Positions 8,405 to 15,944 of a stretch of DNA of 30,620 nt are shown one piece after another. The notes under the pieces are model-generated. The model did no database searches, was not told the DNA's origin, and saw nothing but the letters and a program-made list of their open reading frames with translations. This DNA is from Candidatus Helarchaeota archaeon. Lineage in GTDB: Archaea > Asgardarchaeota > Lokiarchaeia > Helarchaeales > HEL-GB-A. Made by a program: the position numbers and the translations under genes. Numbering within the stretch: the stretch's first letter is position 1; each line of letters begins with the position of its first letter. Location: NCBI GenBank assembly GCA_013375405.1, contig JABXJU010000027.1, positions 1 to 30,620 of the forward strand, read 5' to 3'.

Positions 8405-9982
8405 TTAATATCCTAACTTTTCTGCAACTACACTTCTCAACATATGGGCAGTAACCTTGACATCAATAAATTCATCCAATTTGATCCTTTCTTTAACTCC
8501 GACAATTAAAGGATATGTTCCAATTTGCCGCCCAAATGTCGTGTTCCCATCATAGGTCTCGGTTCTAATCCCCTTTAAGATTGTTCCCACTGGTAAAAGG
8601 TTTTTTAACATTGGGGCATCAATTTGTTGCCTTATCTCATTCCGCCATTTCCAGTAGTATTTCTTATTTTTCCTGATGTACTTGTCACCGCATTCATCAT
8701 ACAAGAAAGTTCCCGGAAATACAACGACTTGTCGTATATTTATTCGTCTTATTAATAGACCATCGTTTAAGATTTTCCTTAGCCAATACATGTTTTCTTC
8801 ATGGGTCTTTTTACTTTCCTTAATCAATCCAAACAGAATATTTATTCCCGGTAAGAATTTTGGCATTCCATTTTTACCCCGCTCCGCCCCATACTTATTC
8901 AATATCTTGATCGCATTATATATGGTTTCAGGATTAGCATTCAAATTGTTGGCATTTAGCACCTCTCGATCAAAACTCTCGACACCAAATGCCGCAATGT
9001 TCCCTTCCGTGCAGTATTTCACGATAAGTTTCGTTTTTTTTTCAGTTACAGCGGCAGGATTAGCATTATCAATATGTAATACTTCTGCAAAATTTCTCGC
9101 ATTTCTTAATAATTTTTCAATATCGGTCGAAGATCCATACGAATAAAAGCAGCTTTGTTTCCCTAACCTAAAATTCTTTATACCCGCTGCGTTTAACGCT
9201 TGGATTTCGACGATTATATCCTCAATGCTTCTTTTTAAAACACCATCCGATTTCAACGGTTCTGTACAGAAACTACAGCCTGGCTTTCTTGGACATCCCT
9301 TACCGGTTTCTATTTCTGCGATGATGAAGCCAGGATAATTTGGATGTTGATTGACAATCTCAGCCCCAAGTACAGCTATTTTCTTGAGGTCCTTATAACC
9401 ACTAATTTTATCGATATCTGCTGTGAACTTGTTTTGAATTAATTCCTGAATTTTAAACGCAAGATCATTCACAATTAGATCAAAATGCTCAAAATCTCGG
9501 CTTATTTCTCTTGCAATTTTCCCTCCATAAAGTCCAGATCCTAATTGTGCAGCAGGACCAGTAAGAATGGTAAAGTTGGTATAATTTATTTCACGCAGCA
9601 ATTGTATAATTTCTTTGGTGGTTCCAGGAAGAGCAGCTAAATATTTACCTGGCGTATGAATACCTGCAATAACAATAAGAACGTCCGACTTCTTGAGTAT
9701 TTTTTGGATCTCAAAAATATTTTTTGATAAATTCTTGATTTTAATATTTGTTTTAAGTTTTTGTTTCTCGTTTTGTATTTGGCTTGTTATGCGCTCTCTA
9801 TTAGTCTTATAATTCGTAACTCGTGCAGAATAAAACCTTAAATCATCAATTGTTAAATAAAAGACGCTTTTTTTTGATTCAAGAATGGCCCCGGCAATGT
9901 AGCGTGGATAGGTTCCGATATACGGGGGAACTCCTAAACCGGCTGGTTCATCAGTATAACAATCAAGAATTGTGAAAAGCAT
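8405..9982 (-). CDS. Radical SAM Fe-S oxidoreductase, COG1031-like archaeal family
   Basis: 525 residues. The N-terminus (DEPAGLGVPPYIGTYPRYIA) and the later cluster C230-x5-C236-x2-C239 (GCPRKPGCSFC) match, from memory, the archaeal COG1031 family of uncharacterised radical SAM enzymes. Members of that family usually end in a helix-hairpin-helix; here the chain stops at LRSVVAEKLGY, where that domain would begin, so the HhH appears absent. Function unknown. The GAERGKNGMPKFLPGINILFGL segment is typical of radical SAM barrels. Confidence 0.82.
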   Translation of the reverse strand: MLFTILDCYTDEPAGLGVPPYIGTYPRYIAGAILESKKSVFYLTIDDLRFYSARVTNYKTNRERITSQIQNEKQKLKTNIKIKNLSKNIFEIQKILKKSDVLIVIAGIHTPGKYLAALPGTTKEIIQLLREINYTNFTILTGPAAQLGSGLYGGKIAREISRDFEHFDLIVNDLAFKIQELIQNKFTADIDKISGYKDLKKIAVLGAEIVNQHPNYPGFIIAEIETGKGCPRKPGCSFCTEPLKSDGVLKRSIEDIIVEIQALNAAGIKNFRLGKQSCFYSYGSSTDIEKLLRNARNFAEVLHIDNANPAAVTEKKTKLIVKYCTEGNIAAFGVESFDREVLNANNLNANPETIYNAIKILNKYGAERGKNGMPKFLPGINILFGLIKESKKTHEENMYWLRKILNDGLLIRRINIRQVVVFPGTFLYDECGDKYIRKNKKYYWKWRNEIRQQIDAPMLKNLLPVGTILKGIRTETYDGNTTFGRQIGTYPLIVGVKERIKLDEFIDVKVTAHMLRSVVAEKLGY

Positions 9983-10036
9983 AACTATGACTAACGATAT
10001 TACCTATAATTAAAAAATTTGAGGGAAATTTTTTAC

Positions 10037-10261
10037 CTATTCCAAATTAATCGTCTTTATACAATTTGAACAATAATATAATCCGTTGTGTTCTTGTAAC
10101 TCCTGTGTTGGGAATCTCTGACCGCATGATTCACATCGGATATAATTAATTTCATCCCCTTCTGCATGCATCCCCATAATTCTTGCTTTTTTCACTGGAT
10201 CTATTTCAGCCTCATCCTTTTTTTGTTTTTTTTCCTTCAATTTTTTTGTAAGTTCATCCAA
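10037..10261 (-). CDS. Zinc-ribbon miniprotein (74 aa)
   Basis: A charged Lys/Glu-rich N-terminal helix (about 1-25) is followed by a two-knuckle zinc site: C-E-S-C near 43-46 and C-S-N-C near 65-68. The spacing resembles a LIM-like or ribbon module. No enzyme motif. It lies just 23 bases from the VTT membrane gene on the same strand and follows it, so the two are probably co-transcribed. Function unknown. Confidence 0.7.
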   Translation of the reverse strand: MDELTKKLKEKKQKKDEAEIDPVKKARIMGMHAEGDEINYIRCESCGQRFPTQELQEHNGLYYCSNCIKTINLE

Positions 10262-10284
10262 ATCCTATCCACTCCTTTCATATT

Positions 10285-11274
10285 TTATAAATATTTACGA
10301 TACATTCTTTGAAGCAAAATACTTTTGCCTCCAAAAGATATAAGATTAACTTCAACACCTTTCTTGGCTTCTATATCTTTCTCTTGACGTTTGAATAATT
10401 TCTTAAATTGTTTTGACCAGTCCACATAAAATAACAGGAATATGAACATCAACAAGCCAACCCATGCGGCAAATGAGATCCACGGATTAATACTCGATTG
10501 ATAATGCCCGGTGGATTCATATTCAATAATAGCTTGTTTATCAATTCCTAATAGTGAAAATACAAATCCAAATGCGGGAACATCCCATGCAAATAAAATA
10601 AGATATGCAGTTCCAAGGCAAATTATTACTTTGCCTACAAAATAAGTAATGAGCATCTTCCAAATACTGTAATTTGCATAACCTAACATTAGTAATAGGG
10701 GGTCATCTGGAATTGGCGTGGCGGCAAATAACAACATCAATGGGATCGCCCAGCCTCTATTAATTCGATCTTTCATTTTCTTAGCTTTTTCACTTTCTTC
10801 CGTACCTGATTCAATGAGGACCGCGCTTCCTTTCCCTAAATAATATGCCGTAACTTCCCCGAGCGCCGCTCCAGCACCTGCCACGAATCCTAATAGCAAG
10901 GGATTAATACCCATGGTGAAGATAATTATTGAAAGCGCAATGATGTAAGGAACGGGGAACAACACGGTTAAATTTGCAAAAATACTAATCAAAAAGATTG
11001 CTAAATAGATTCCTAAGGGCCCAAACTTCGTTTCATAATTTAAAGTCCATTGAATAAAGACCTCGCCTAAATTTACACCTGATAAAGCCAATATCAGTAA
11101 AATAACAATAAAACCAGCTATGGACGCTATTATTATAATATTTTTTCGAGTAAACCAAGTCTCTTTTTCATCCGAATTTATTTTGGTTGCCCTAAAGTCG
11201 TTTTGACTCATTATTTTTTCACTCATATGCGATAAATATTGATTAACAGTTTTATTTTTTTTAATTGTTTGCAT
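10285..11274 (-). CDS. VTT/DedA-family (SNARE-associated type) membrane protein
   Basis: 329 residues. A cytosolic N-terminus is followed by TM1 (about 48-67). The VTT/DedA core contains the re-entrant segment with GAGAALGEVTAYYLGKG and the later FAATPIPDDPLLLMLGYANY, the family's conserved Gly/Arg/Pro loop area. It ends with two further hydrophobic helices and a basic tail. Family members (DedA, TMEM41B, VMP1) are lipid scramblases or related transporters; the substrate here is unknown. Several in-frame ATGs lie in the first 25 codons, so the start is uncertain. Confidence 0.82.
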   Translation of the reverse strand: MQTIKKNKTVNQYLSHMSEKIMSQNDFRATKINSDEKETWFTRKNIIIIASIAGFIVILLILALSGVNLGEVFIQWTLNYETKFGPLGIYLAIFLISIFANLTVLFPVPYIIALSIIIFTMGINPLLLGFVAGAGAALGEVTAYYLGKGSAVLIESGTEESEKAKKMKDRINRGWAIPLMLLFAATPIPDDPLLLMLGYANYSIWKMLITYFVGKVIICLGTAYLILFAWDVPAFGFVFSLLGIDKQAIIEYESTGHYQSSINPWISFAAWVGLLMFIFLLFYVDWSKQFKKLFKRQEKDIEAKKGVEVNLISFGGKSILLQRMYRKYL

Positions 11275-11291
11275 TTAAAAAAAAGGTTGAA

Positions 11292-12761
11292 TTACCCTTT
11301 GGTTACACCAATGGGTTTTAATCGGACGACGAGCGTGGCAATTCCGAGGTCATGGCTCACTTTAGCAACGGAATGGATGTCCTTATAGGCACCCGGGGCT
11401 TCTTCGCTCAGAACTCGTTTTGAGGCTGCTTTGACAAAGGTCCCCTGCGATTCAAGTTCTTTCTTGACGGTATCACCCCAATACTTTTTTAAAGCAGCAT
11501 GTCTAGAAAGGAAACGCCCCGCTCCATGGGCCGTACTACCAAATGAGAGCTCCATTGAACGTTCTGTACCAATTAACAGATAGGAGGCAGTTCCCATTGA
11601 GCCCGGGAGGAGTACTGGTTGTCCAATATTTTTATAATCGGCAGGAAGGACTTTGTGATTGGGGGGAAAGGCGCGTGTCGCACCTTTTCGATGCACACAA
11701 ACTTTTCTAGACTTTCCCTCAATATTATGTTCTTCGATTTTTGCCATATTATGCGCAACATCATAGATAAGGTGCAAATCTAAATCTTCTGCCGATGTTT
11801 TTAAGGTGTGTTCAAAAGATTCTCTTATCCAATGCATGATGAGTTGACGGTTGCACCATGCAAAATTTGCCGCCGCCGCCATTGCCTGTAAATAGTCTTG
11901 TCCCTCTCTGCTTGAAATGGGAACACACGCGAGTTCTCGATCTGGAACCCTAATATTATACTTTCGTATTGCATGTTCCATGGTTCTCAAGTAATCCGAG
12001 CAGACTTGATGCCCGAACCCGCGACTACCCGTATGAATCATAACTGTAACTTGGCCTTCCTCAAAGATCCCCATTTTTTTTGCTACCTCCTGATTAAAAA
12101 TTTTATCTACATATTGAATTTCTAAGAAATGGTTTCCAGATCCTAAACTCCCTATTTGAGATTTTCCGCGTTCTTTCGCTCGTTGGGATACTTTTGCAGG
12201 ATTGGCATTTGGCATGCAACCCCGTTCTTCTGCGTGCTGTAAATCTTCATCCCATCCGTATCCATTTTCTACGCCCCATCCCGCTCCATTTATGAGCGCT
12301 TTATTCAATTCCGGGATGGAAACTCGAATCTTACCTTTAGATCCTAAACCGGATGGAACGTTACTAAAAAAACTATTGAGCAAGGATTGTATATGTGGCA
12401 GAATATCCTTTTTATTAAGCGATGTCCGAAGTAGTCGAACTCCACAATTGATATCGTAACCCACACCACCAGGTGAAATCACCCCTGTTTCGATGTCGGT
12501 TGCAGCAACTCCTCCAATAGGAAAACCATATCCTTGATGTGCATCTGGCAATCCGACAGCCCATTTAAGGATACCCGGCAAAAAAGTTATTCCAATTAAT
12601 TGCGAAAACGTCCGATCTTTCCGCATTTTATTAACTAAATCTTGGCTAGCGTATAACCGCGCCGGAACCCGCATTCCGGGTTTATACGTCGCAGGAATTT
12701 CCCATTCTAAATTTGAAATCTTGTTTAGCATTTCATCTGACATCAAACCACCACAATTCAT
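11292..12761 (-). CDS. rtcB: RNA-splicing ligase RtcB
   Basis: 489 residues, typical archaeal size without intein. RtcB joins 2',3'-cyclic phosphate and 5'-OH RNA ends after tRNA endonuclease cleavage, using Mn2+ and GTP. All key sites are present: GYDINCGVR (metal Cys), GSGNHFLE (His), HTGSRGFGHQ (His), DVAHNMAKIEEHN (His) and VHRKGATRAFPP with the His that carries GMP. The C-terminus also shows GSMGTASYLL. An alternative ATG lies at 12743 (MSDEM). The archease gene is 1.5 kb away on the same strand and an intron-rich tRNA-Ser gene is next to that, a coherent splicing neighbourhood. Confidence 0.97.
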   Translation of the reverse strand: MNCGGLMSDEMLNKISNLEWEIPATYKPGMRVPARLYASQDLVNKMRKDRTFSQLIGITFLPGILKWAVGLPDAHQGYGFPIGGVAATDIETGVISPGGVGYDINCGVRLLRTSLNKKDILPHIQSLLNSFFSNVPSGLGSKGKIRVSIPELNKALINGAGWGVENGYGWDEDLQHAEERGCMPNANPAKVSQRAKERGKSQIGSLGSGNHFLEIQYVDKIFNQEVAKKMGIFEEGQVTVMIHTGSRGFGHQVCSDYLRTMEHAIRKYNIRVPDRELACVPISSREGQDYLQAMAAAANFAWCNRQLIMHWIRESFEHTLKTSAEDLDLHLIYDVAHNMAKIEEHNIEGKSRKVCVHRKGATRAFPPNHKVLPADYKNIGQPVLLPGSMGTASYLLIGTERSMELSFGSTAHGAGRFLSRHAALKKYWGDTVKKELESQGTFVKAASKRVLSEEAPGAYKDIHSVAKVSHDLGIATLVVRLKPIGVTKG

Positions 12762-12995
12762 TTTTAAGTAATTTGTTTTGAAAATGCAAATTACGTTTCA
12801 AAAAGGTATGTCACATCGAAGATATTCACTAAGTCGAACCGCTGACACTCTTTGTTCTAATTAATTCTTTTTTTCTGGCTATTTATAAATTTCGAGATTT
12901 TCCTAAAAAAAAAAATAACAATAATTGAGCTCGTTTGGATAGATTTAAAAATCTAAATTAAAATCTAAAGATAAATAATTGGTGTTTAAATCTAA

Positions 12996-13538
12996 ATGAA
13001 TAGAGCGAGTAAAATCTTTTTACTGACTTACTTCTTTATTTCAATTGGAATTCCAGCCCAATATTTATTTGGGATAAAAAAGGCTGATGCGGTTACTGCA
13101 ACTATTATGGTCTCTTTTTATTTTATAACCTCTGCTATTTTTGGAATTATTTTCTCGAGATTATCAGATAAACTAATGAAAAGGAGAATTTTCGTATTAG
13201 GAGGGCTTTTACTTATTGCTATTGCTTTTACAGGCTATTTCTTTGCTTCTGCCTCGTCACCATTGCAATTAATTGTATGTTCGAGTTTTATTGGGATTTC
13301 TGTTGGCGCATATAGTCCCAACTCCATAGCCCTTTTTACAGAAATGGAACCTACTATATCTAAAGGCAAATTAATGGGTTATTTCCATGTTGTTAATAGC
13401 GCTGGATGGGCAGTCGGTGCTCTTGTTGGAGGTGTTGTTGACCAATATTTCGGGGATCTCGTCTTTCTTTTTGCCGCCGTCTCAATTATAATTGGATTAA
13501 GTATCTATTTTTTTAAAATCCATGATATTCCTCCTTAA
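12996..13538 (+). CDS. MFS transporter, N-terminal half (TM1-6) ending at an in-frame stop
   Basis: 180 codons encode six hydrophobic helices. After TM2 comes the MFS motif A-like SRLSDKLMKRR, then TM3 to TM6, ending ...YFFKIHDIPP and a TAA at 13536-13538. The same frame stays open straight after the stop and continues without a break into the C-terminal half, so the intact gene would be 12996-14192 (398 aa, normal for the family). The stop falls in the cytoplasmic loop between the two six-helix bundles. Substrate unknown; drug or sugar efflux-type MFS are the closest in feel. Confidence 0.75.
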   Translation: MNRASKIFLLTYFFISIGIPAQYLFGIKKADAVTATIMVSFYFITSAIFGIIFSRLSDKLMKRRIFVLGGLLLIAIAFTGYFFASASSPLQLIVCSSFIGISVGAYSPNSIALFTEMEPTISKGKLMGYFHVVNSAGWAVGALVGGVVDQYFGDLVFLFAAVSIIIGLSIYFFKIHDIPP

Positions 13539-14192
13539 AAAGATGATTCATCAACGCTTACATATTATAATGATTCTAAAAATAATTCAAATCTCCAAAA
13601 GTACTCCTTTTTAATAGCTATTCTTTCCATCTCAGTTCTAGTTCGCCATCTTTCTGTACAAGGTGGATTTGCGCTCCTTCCTAATTATATGGAAGAAGGC
13701 CTCGGTGCAGATCCTATGGTAATTGCTTTGATTTCAGCTTCCAATATGATCATACAAGCATGTCTAATGATTCCTGTCGGTAGATTAACCGACTATTTTG
13801 GGCGAAGAATTGTCCTCCTCCTTGGGATTCTTTGTTCAGAACTTGCAATCCTGGGTTTTTCATTTATTTTCATTCCATGGATGTTGATTTTCCCCCAAAT
13901 GGTTATGGGGTTTGCTTGGCCTGCCATGGCTACTTCTACATATGCCATGGTTACAGATATTACCACCCGACGCAATAGGAGTCAAGGTATGGCTTGGTTA
14001 AATGCTGGATTCGCCATTGGTGGGAGTATAGGTCCTCTCCTGGCAGGTCTAATTCTATCACAATCTGGAAATAACTTCAACCTTGCCTTTCAAATCCTTT
14101 CTATCTTCCCCATCGCTAGCATTCTCCTCCTTCTTATTGCCTTCTCAGAAAATCGGACGACTCATCAATATTTCAGATTGAGAGAGAGATGA
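13539..14192 (+). CDS. MFS transporter, C-terminal half (TM7-12)
   Basis: In frame with the N-terminal half across a single TAA. The frame reads KDDSSTLTYYNDSK (loop), then TM7 (YSFLIAILSISVLVRHLS), TM8 with a second motif A-like GRLTDYFGRR, and TM9-12. The first ATG of the open part is at 13689, inside the protein after TM7, so this half is unlikely to be made alone with a full fold unless translation starts in the loop or reads through. Most simply a nonsense-mutated pseudogene or a base-call error; a true two-part transporter is possible. Confidence 0.65.
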   Translation, partial: KDDSSTLTYYNDSKNNSNLQKYSFLIAILSISVLVRHLSVQGGFALLPNYMEEGLGADPMVIALISASNMIIQACLMIPVGRLTDYFGRRIVLLLGILCSELAILGFSFIFIPWMLIFPQMVMGFAWPAMATSTYAMVTDITTRRNRSQGMAWLNAGFAIGGSIGPLLAGLILSQSGNNFNLAFQILSIFPIASILLLLIAFSENRTTHQYFRLRER

Positions 14193-14233
14193 AATCATAC
14201 ACTACTTGAACAGGAAGGTCATGAAAAATGCGG

Positions 14234-14659
14234 TTATATATCGACAACAAACCGCAGGATAACTTCTGATGGTTCCTGAATAATTTCCATTAGGCTATAG
14301 GTGGGAGCTTTAATTTCTGTACGAGGTGGATGTTTTTCAGGATTATATTCTTCTCCCCAACACTTTCCAATTATTATATATTTATCATCCCTCCTTTCTA
14401 TTTGGATCTCAAATTTTGAAAAGATTAATAGTTTGGTATCAAAAAAATATAGAAATTCATTAATCCATTCAAATAAAAGTGAGTTTAAATCTTCTGCCTC
14501 TAACTTTATTTGTCGCTTCTCCTTCGGTTCAATGGATTTTAAATCGGTCATTGTCTCAAATAAAGCATACGATGCTTGCACAAAAGCTTCCTCTAATGAA
14601 TTTCCCCGTGCTTCAATATAAACATCGGAGGTATGCTCCAAGAAGCGAAATCCTGCCAT
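14234..14659 (-). CDS. Archease (RtcB activator)
   Basis: 141 residues, typical length. Begins AGFRFLEHTSDVYIEARG, the family's hallmark (EHTxDV with metal-binding Asp), with LEEAFVQASYALFETMTD next and a central DLNSLLFEWINEFLYFFD. Archease stimulates RtcB guanylylation and turnover and broadens its cofactor use. It shares a divergent intergenic region with the tRNA-Ser gene at 14754, which makes a functional link with tRNA splicing attractive. The start ATG at 14659 is supported by protein alignment from memory. Confidence 0.94.
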   Translation of the reverse strand: MAGFRFLEHTSDVYIEARGNSLEEAFVQASYALFETMTDLKSIEPKEKRQIKLEAEDLNSLLFEWINEFLYFFDTKLLIFSKFEIQIERRDDKYIIIGKCWGEEYNPEKHPPRTEIKAPTYSLMEIIQEPSEVILRFVVDI

Positions 14660-14722
14660 GATTACGCCTTACCTAATTAAATCCTACATAATACTAGCAA
14701 TTTATTTTTATGCAATCTTGAT

Positions 14723-14732
14723 CTTTTAAAGA
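14723..14732 (+). promoter_or_regulatory. TATA-like box of tRNA-Ser
   Basis: CTTTTAAAGA lies 22-31 bases before the first base of the tRNA, the normal distance for an archaeal TATA box. Inferred by position and composition. Confidence 0.45.
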
Positions 14733-14767
14733 TAAGAACATTTCAATTGATACGCCGAGATAGCCAA

Positions 14768-14789
14768 AGAACGGAATAACGTTCGGCGA
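14768..14789 (+). other. Predicted tRNA intron 1 (D-loop, ~22 nt)
   Basis: The intron holds a 5-bp hairpin (GAACG/CGTTC, 14769-14773 with 14780-14784). The exon GCC at 14763-14765 pairs with intron GGC at 14785-14787. This leaves 3-base bulges AAA and GAA on opposite strands, a relaxed bulge-helix-bulge. The boundary could shift by one base. Confidence 0.65.
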
Positions 14790-14814
14790 AGCGGATTACG
14801 GCGCAGGCCTTGAG

Positions 14815-14833
14815 TTCCTTCTTAAAACAGGAA
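14815..14833 (+). other. Predicted tRNA intron 2 (position 37/38, 19 nt)
   Basis: Canonical site after G37. The central helix is CTTG (14809-14812) with CAGG (14828-14831), the bulges are AGT and AAA, and the outer helix is the anticodon stem. This matches the bulge-helix-bulge cut by archaeal tRNA endonuclease. Confidence 0.8.
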
Positions 14834-14845
14834 AGTCTGTGACTC

Positions 14846-14871
14846 ATTGAATGCTTTCAATGAAAGTCATG
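14846..14871 (+). other. Predicted tRNA intron 3 (variable arm, ~26 nt)
   Basis: The region between the anticodon stem and T stem is 43 nt, far beyond any normal variable arm. It contains a strong hairpin (14845-14851 with 14856-14862). TGAC (14840-14843) pairs with GTCA (14866-14869), followed by a TGT bulge. Removing 26 nt restores a 17-nt arm. The bulge on the first strand is not canonical, so the ends are tentative. Confidence 0.55.
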
Positions 14872-14908
14872 TGGACAGTCGCGAGGGTTCGAATCCCTCT
14901 CTCGGCGC

Positions 14909-14928
14909 TTTTTCTTTCTTTCTTTTTT
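14909..14928 (+). terminator. Oligo-T terminator of tRNA-Ser
   Basis: A T-rich tract (T-runs broken by single C) starts two bases after the discriminator base. Confidence 0.5.
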
Positions 14929-15886
14929 ATGACTGTTTATTATAATCTTCTATTAGTAATTCCCCTAAATAATGAAACGCTTCATCTATATTTTCAGATG
15001 TCTTCGCAGAAATCTCATAGTAGGGCATGTTTAATTTAGCAGCTAATTTTTTACCTTCGTCACGAGTAACTTGTCGATGTTCTACTAAATCAATTTTATT
15101 TGCACATAAAATAGAAGGAATTTTTGAAGTAACGAAGGAATTCAGTTCTTCAATCCATGTTTGGACATTTTTAAACGAGAGCGGTCGGGTTACATCGTAC
15201 AAAATCAAGCAGCCCTGAGCTCCCCCATAATATATTCGACGCATATCCTTCCAGAATGTTTGGCCGGCAATATCCCAAATCTGAAAATTAACTAAATCTT
15301 TCCCAATCCAATACTCATTTTTAACAATACCCACTCCAATCGTGGGTTTATACTCCGATTCAAATCTGGAATGGGCAAATTGGACCGTCGTCGTCGTCTT
15401 CCCGACCCCTACATCCCCAATAATCACAATCTTAAATACAAATTCTTTCCTTGGTGTGATTTCCTCCTTAACCTTTGTCTCAGATTTTGGAACATCAGGC
15501 GACACAAATTTTCTTTTCAGAATTGTCTCAATTTTATTCGCAACATACACACTATAAGCGGTTAATACTTGTTTATTCGCAGTCTCATCACAAATTGTAA
15601 TCAGAACTACGTCTGGATCGACTTGACGAAACACAAATCCCTTCCCGGGCGTGGAGATTTGTTGCACACTCTTCCGGAAATACCCCGTTTCAAAATCGAT
15701 ACGAATAATATCTGAAATATAACTAATTAAAGTGGTTAGTCCTCCAATTTCCTGTTCATTGAATCCTGGACGTATAATTGACGTAACAATTGATCCATCC
15801 CGCTTTACAATGAACACCGCCTCCGACCCACTGGTCGCTGCCAGATAATTCTTTAATAACATATTCAACGGGCCCAATTCTGCCAT
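14927..15886 (-). CDS. Roadblock/LC7-small GTPase fusion protein (Rab/Ras-like)
   Basis: 319 residues. Residues ~1-110 form a Roadblock/LC7 domain (EAVFIVKRDGSIVTSI strand pair, then VLITICDETAN). A charged linker (~127-147) leads to a complete Ras-superfamily GTPase: G1 GDVGVGKT at 157-164, G2 Thr in YKPTIG, G3 DIAGQ with the catalytic Gln, G4 NKID, G5 SAK. The G domain resembles Rab/Ras. There is no C-terminal prenylation Cys. In bacteria (MglB) and eukaryotes Roadblock proteins act on small GTPases in trans, so the fusion suggests self-regulation or dimerisation; that is inference. GAGGAACG precedes the ATG. Confidence 0.92.
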   Translation of the reverse strand: MAELGPLNMLLKNYLAATSGSEAVFIVKRDGSIVTSIIRPGFNEQEIGGLTTLISYISDIIRIDFETGYFRKSVQQISTPGKGFVFRQVDPDVVLITICDETANKQVLTAYSVYVANKIETILKRKFVSPDVPKSETKVKEEITPRKEFVFKIVIIGDVGVGKTTTTVQFAHSRFESEYKPTIGVGIVKNEYWIGKDLVNFQIWDIAGQTFWKDMRRIYYGGAQGCLILYDVTRPLSFKNVQTWIEELNSFVTSKIPSILCANKIDLVEHRQVTRDEGKKLAAKLNMPYYEISAKTSENIDEAFHYLGELLIEDYNKQS

Positions 15887-15944
15887 ACTTCGTTCCTCAT
15901 TTTCTCATTTTGTTTAAAATATTGAAAGATATGAGAATGAATAT

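Larger units (their letters stand above)
14754..14907 (+). tRNA. tRNA-Ser (anticodon UGA) with three predicted introns
   Basis: Acceptor stem 14754-14760 pairs with 14900-14906 (GCCGAGA/TCTCGGC) and is followed by discriminator G, as in archaeal tRNA-Ser; no CCA is encoded. The T arm is 14883-14899 (GAGGG-TTCGAAT-CCCTC). The anticodon stem is 14804-14808 with 14835-14839, and the anticodon TGA is 14811-14813. Removing 14768-14789, 14815-14833 and 14846-14871 leaves an 87-nt class II tRNA with a 3-bp D stem (GCC/GGC) and a 17-nt variable arm with a 5-bp stem (TGACT/AGTCG). Without removal the D-loop and variable arm are far too long. The anticodon intron is the surest; the exact ends of the other two are my fit. 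Confidence 0.9.

Noticed and set aside
8676..9146. 156-codon ORF opposite the COG1031-like gene
   Set aside because: Antisense to a well-supported radical SAM gene; hydrophobic content reflects reverse complement of coding sequence.
13535..13544. Recoding of the MFS stop as pyrrolysine or selenocysteine
   Set aside because: The codon is TAA, not TAG or TGA, and no SECIS-like structure is evident.
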